Source of the DNA: Maribacter orientalis
GTDB taxonomy: Bacteria; Bacteroidota; Bacteroidia; Flavobacteriales; Flavobacteriaceae
Assembly (NCBI RefSeq): GCF_900109345.1
Contig: NZ_FNZN01000002.1
Span: 62,001-126,000, forward strand
Length of the DNA stretch: 64,000 nt
Direction: 5' to 3'
Numbering within the stretch: the stretch's first letter is position 1; each line of letters opens with the position of its first letter. Positions 62,676 to 64,000 of this stretch are shown piece by piece. The translations under genes were made by a program, and so were the position numbers. The notes beneath the pieces are model-generated. The model searched no databases and was not told where the DNA came from. It saw only the letters and a program-made list of their open reading frames with translations.

Positions 62676-63041
62676 ATGAAATCAACAAGCCATCATGATG
62701 AGCGTATTGCAAAAATGATATTTGGATCAGTGTATCCACATTACGTGGCAAAAGTTGAGAAGAAAGGGAGAACCAAAGAAGAATTGAACCAAGTTATTGA
62801 GTGGTTGACAGGGTTTACTGAGAACAGGTTACAAAAGCTTATAGATGAAAAAGTAACTTTTGAAACGTTTTTTGAGCGTGCTGCATTACATTCAAATGCG
62901 CAATACATTACCGGTATTATTTGTGGCTATAGGGTTGAGGACATTGAAAACCCGTTAACCCAAAAAGTACGATACTTAGACAAGCTGGTAGATGAGTTAG
63001 CAAAGGGCCGTAAGATGGAAAAGATTTTACGCGTTTCGTAA
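62676..63041 (+). CDS. DUF2200-family protein
   Basis: A 121-residue soluble protein matching DUF2200: D-E-R-I-A-K-M-I-F-G-S-V-Y-P-H-Y, V-I-E-W-L-T-G-F and I-C-G-Y-R-V-E-D-I-E-N-P. The family is widespread, often in mobile or accessory regions; its function is not established. It begins 30 bp after the small membrane protein gene and may share its transcript. The 358 bp after it contain repeat copy C and no other gene. Confidence 0.85.
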   Translation: MKSTSHHDERIAKMIFGSVYPHYVAKVEKKGRTKEELNQVIEWLTGFTENRLQKLIDEKVTFETFFERAALHSNAQYITGIICGYRVEDIENPLTQKVRYLDKLVDELAKGRKMEKILRVS

Positions 63042-63150
63042 ATGGATCCTTCCTGCTGTATGTATGGCACAATTGAAATGCCCTCACCGTTTTTGTAATA
63101 AAAAGAAGATTTCGTTCGATTTTAGAACATCTGTAAGTCGCTGTACAATA

Positions 63151-63222
63151 ATCTTCTGTACCTTGCAGTAGAACAAGCAAAGTACACTCCCCCTACCACT
63201 TTAGCATAGCTAAATTTAAAAC
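63151..63222 (+). repeat. Dispersed ~65-bp repeat, copy C
   Basis: The most complete copy: TCTTCTGTA, CTTGCAGTAGAACAAGCAAA, GTACACTCCCCCTACCACTT, then TAGCATAGCTAAATTTAAAAC. Copies B and A align to it in the same orientation. Downstream a GTTGGCGGTAATTTAG tract (63291-63306) precedes the NTF2-like gene. Confidence 0.7.
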
Positions 63223-63399
63223 ACCCATATAAGAGCTATTACCTATACTCCATGCTATTGGTAACATAAGTACATATTACCGTATACAATTGTTGGCGGT
63301 AATTTAGTAACGACAATACAAATAAATAAGCATAAATTATTGTCAGTATAACAATACAAATTAGAGTATTAATTAATCATTCATTTAAACCATAAAATC

Positions 63400-63819
63400 A
63401 TGAAAGCTTTTAAAAACGCAACAACATTTTTCCACAATTGTGAATCTGCAAAAGGATGGGAAGCCTGTAAAGAGTTTGCCATAGAAAATGCTAAATTCAA
63501 TGCTCAAAGCGAGCCCATAACTGATGTTACAAAACTTGAGGATTATGTTAATTGGATGAAAGGGTTAGGGAGCATTACAATGCCTGGCTGTTCTTATAAA
63601 GTGCATTCTTCTGCTTATGATGAAACCACTAGTACTGCACTATTTTTTGCCACTTTTACAGGTACGCATTCTGGAGATGGAGGACCAATACCACCAAGCA
63701 ATAAAACTACAAACTCAGAATATGTATATGCTTTAAAAATGAACGATGATGATAAGGTAGAAAGTATGACTAAGATTTGGAATTCTTCGTGGGCATTACG
63801 AGAACTTGGTTGGATGTAA
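63400..63819 (+). CDS. NTF2/SnoaL-like protein
   Basis: A 139-residue protein of the NTF2-like cone fold: a helical N-terminal half (ATTFFHNCESAKGWEACKEF) and a curved sheet ending Y-V-Y-A-L-K-M-N-D-D-D-K-V and the final W-A-L-R-E-L-G-W. Such proteins bind or isomerise small molecules, or have other roles. Nothing narrows the substrate. It stands alone in the accessory region. Confidence 0.75.
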   Translation: MKAFKNATTFFHNCESAKGWEACKEFAIENAKFNAQSEPITDVTKLEDYVNWMKGLGSITMPGCSYKVHSSAYDETTSTALFFATFTGTHSGDGGPIPPSNKTTNSEYVYALKMNDDDKVESMTKIWNSSWALRELGWM

Positions 63820-63867
63820 AGTATTTAAAAATATATAGAATTTTTGAATCTTTAACATGTGTAAACT

Positions 63868-64000
63868 ATGTGCCTTAACAAACATTTAAAACAACCAAAA
63901 TCGAATAGGAAAACACATCTGAAAATAGTAGTTTCTCTTTTCTTAATTCTTTAGGTAACGAATCAAATTATTGCACAGCACGGCATAAAAGCCCATAAGG
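63868..64000 (+). pseudogene. 5' end of an exported-protein gene with an in-frame TAG in its signal peptide (partial)
   Basis: From the ATG at 63868 the frame reads a basic n-region (H-L-K-Q-P-K-S-N-R-K-T-H-L-K) and a hydrophobic core I-V-V-S-L-F-L-I-L, then TAG at 63952-63954, then V-T-N-Q-I-I-A-Q, a normal signal-peptidase site, and H-G-I-K-A-H-K to the window edge. The reading on both sides of the stop is plainly one signal peptide. The gene is probably inactivated, or the base is an error; the mature protein cannot be identified from 7 residues. Confidence 0.5.

Overview
The window looks like a 64 kb chromosomal piece of a marine Flavobacteriaceae-type Bacteroidota. The evidence is the AT-rich base composition, the promoter boxes of the Bacteroidota type (TTTG, 19 bp, TAnnTTTG) where they can be seen, lipoproteins and secreted proteins with flavobacterial N-termini, a short RpoD-like sigma factor without region 1.1, and the families present (VPS10/BNR-repeat exported proteins, TPR-type histidine kinases, NrtR-like sugar regulators, DUF1080). 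No phage, insertion sequence, CRISPR array or rRNA operon was seen. There is one tRNA gene, Arg(UCU).

Layout. 1-3.7 kb: a LacI-family regulator divergent from kdgK, followed by eda (2-keto-3-deoxygluconate to pyruvate + glyceraldehyde-3-P). The divergent region carries two identical 20-bp operators in inverted orientation. 3.9-7.6 kb: an exported-TPR histidine kinase with its response regulator, then a MEMO-like lipoprotein. 7.7-10.9 kb: a large exported BNR/VPS10-type protein; a paralog lies at 42-45 kb. 11.2-13.9 kb: matB-madL-madM, malonate uptake and activation. 13.9-20.7 kb: a three-gene minus-strand operon (DUF2126 with transglutaminase, circularly permuted ATP-grasp with alpha-E, stand-alone transglutaminase), a predicted amidoligase/peptide-modification system. 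21-22.4 kb: a DUF4287/DUF5655 protein and a CDF metal exporter.

22.5-28.8 kb: a tyrosine-catabolic cluster on the minus strand (aminotransferase, hpd, hmgA, fahA, flavin reductase) divergent from a MarR regulator, with a perfect 12-bp inverted repeat between them. No maleylacetoacetate isomerase is present. 29-37 kb: a signalling region with a BLUF blue-light sensor, two stand-alone receivers, two AraC-type regulators and two PAS histidine kinases. 37-42 kb: a DUF885-like secreted protein, an APC permease and an aldo/keto reductase fused to a RidA domain. 45-50 kb: a divergent RpoD-like sigma factor, then proC-proB-proA and an AblB-like acetyltransferase, all candidates for a stress or osmolyte role. 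50.5-57.5 kb: an NrtR-like regulator with a degraded Nudix box, followed by four genes for exported proteins (TIM-barrel isomerase, alditol-oxidase-like flavoprotein, carboxylesterase, GH3).

57.6-64 kb is patchy accessory sequence: single small genes separated by long spacers, three copies of a roughly 65-bp dispersed repeat, one gene fragment (62.1-62.3 kb), and at the right edge a reading frame whose signal peptide is broken by a TAG codon.

The strongest candidates for less-described biology are the amidoligase-type operon, the BLUF/two-component/AraC region, the exported GH3/flavo-oxidase operon under the Nudix-derived regulator, and the repeat-bordered accessory region. All functions here are read from sequence motifs and family knowledge; nothing was searched or computed.
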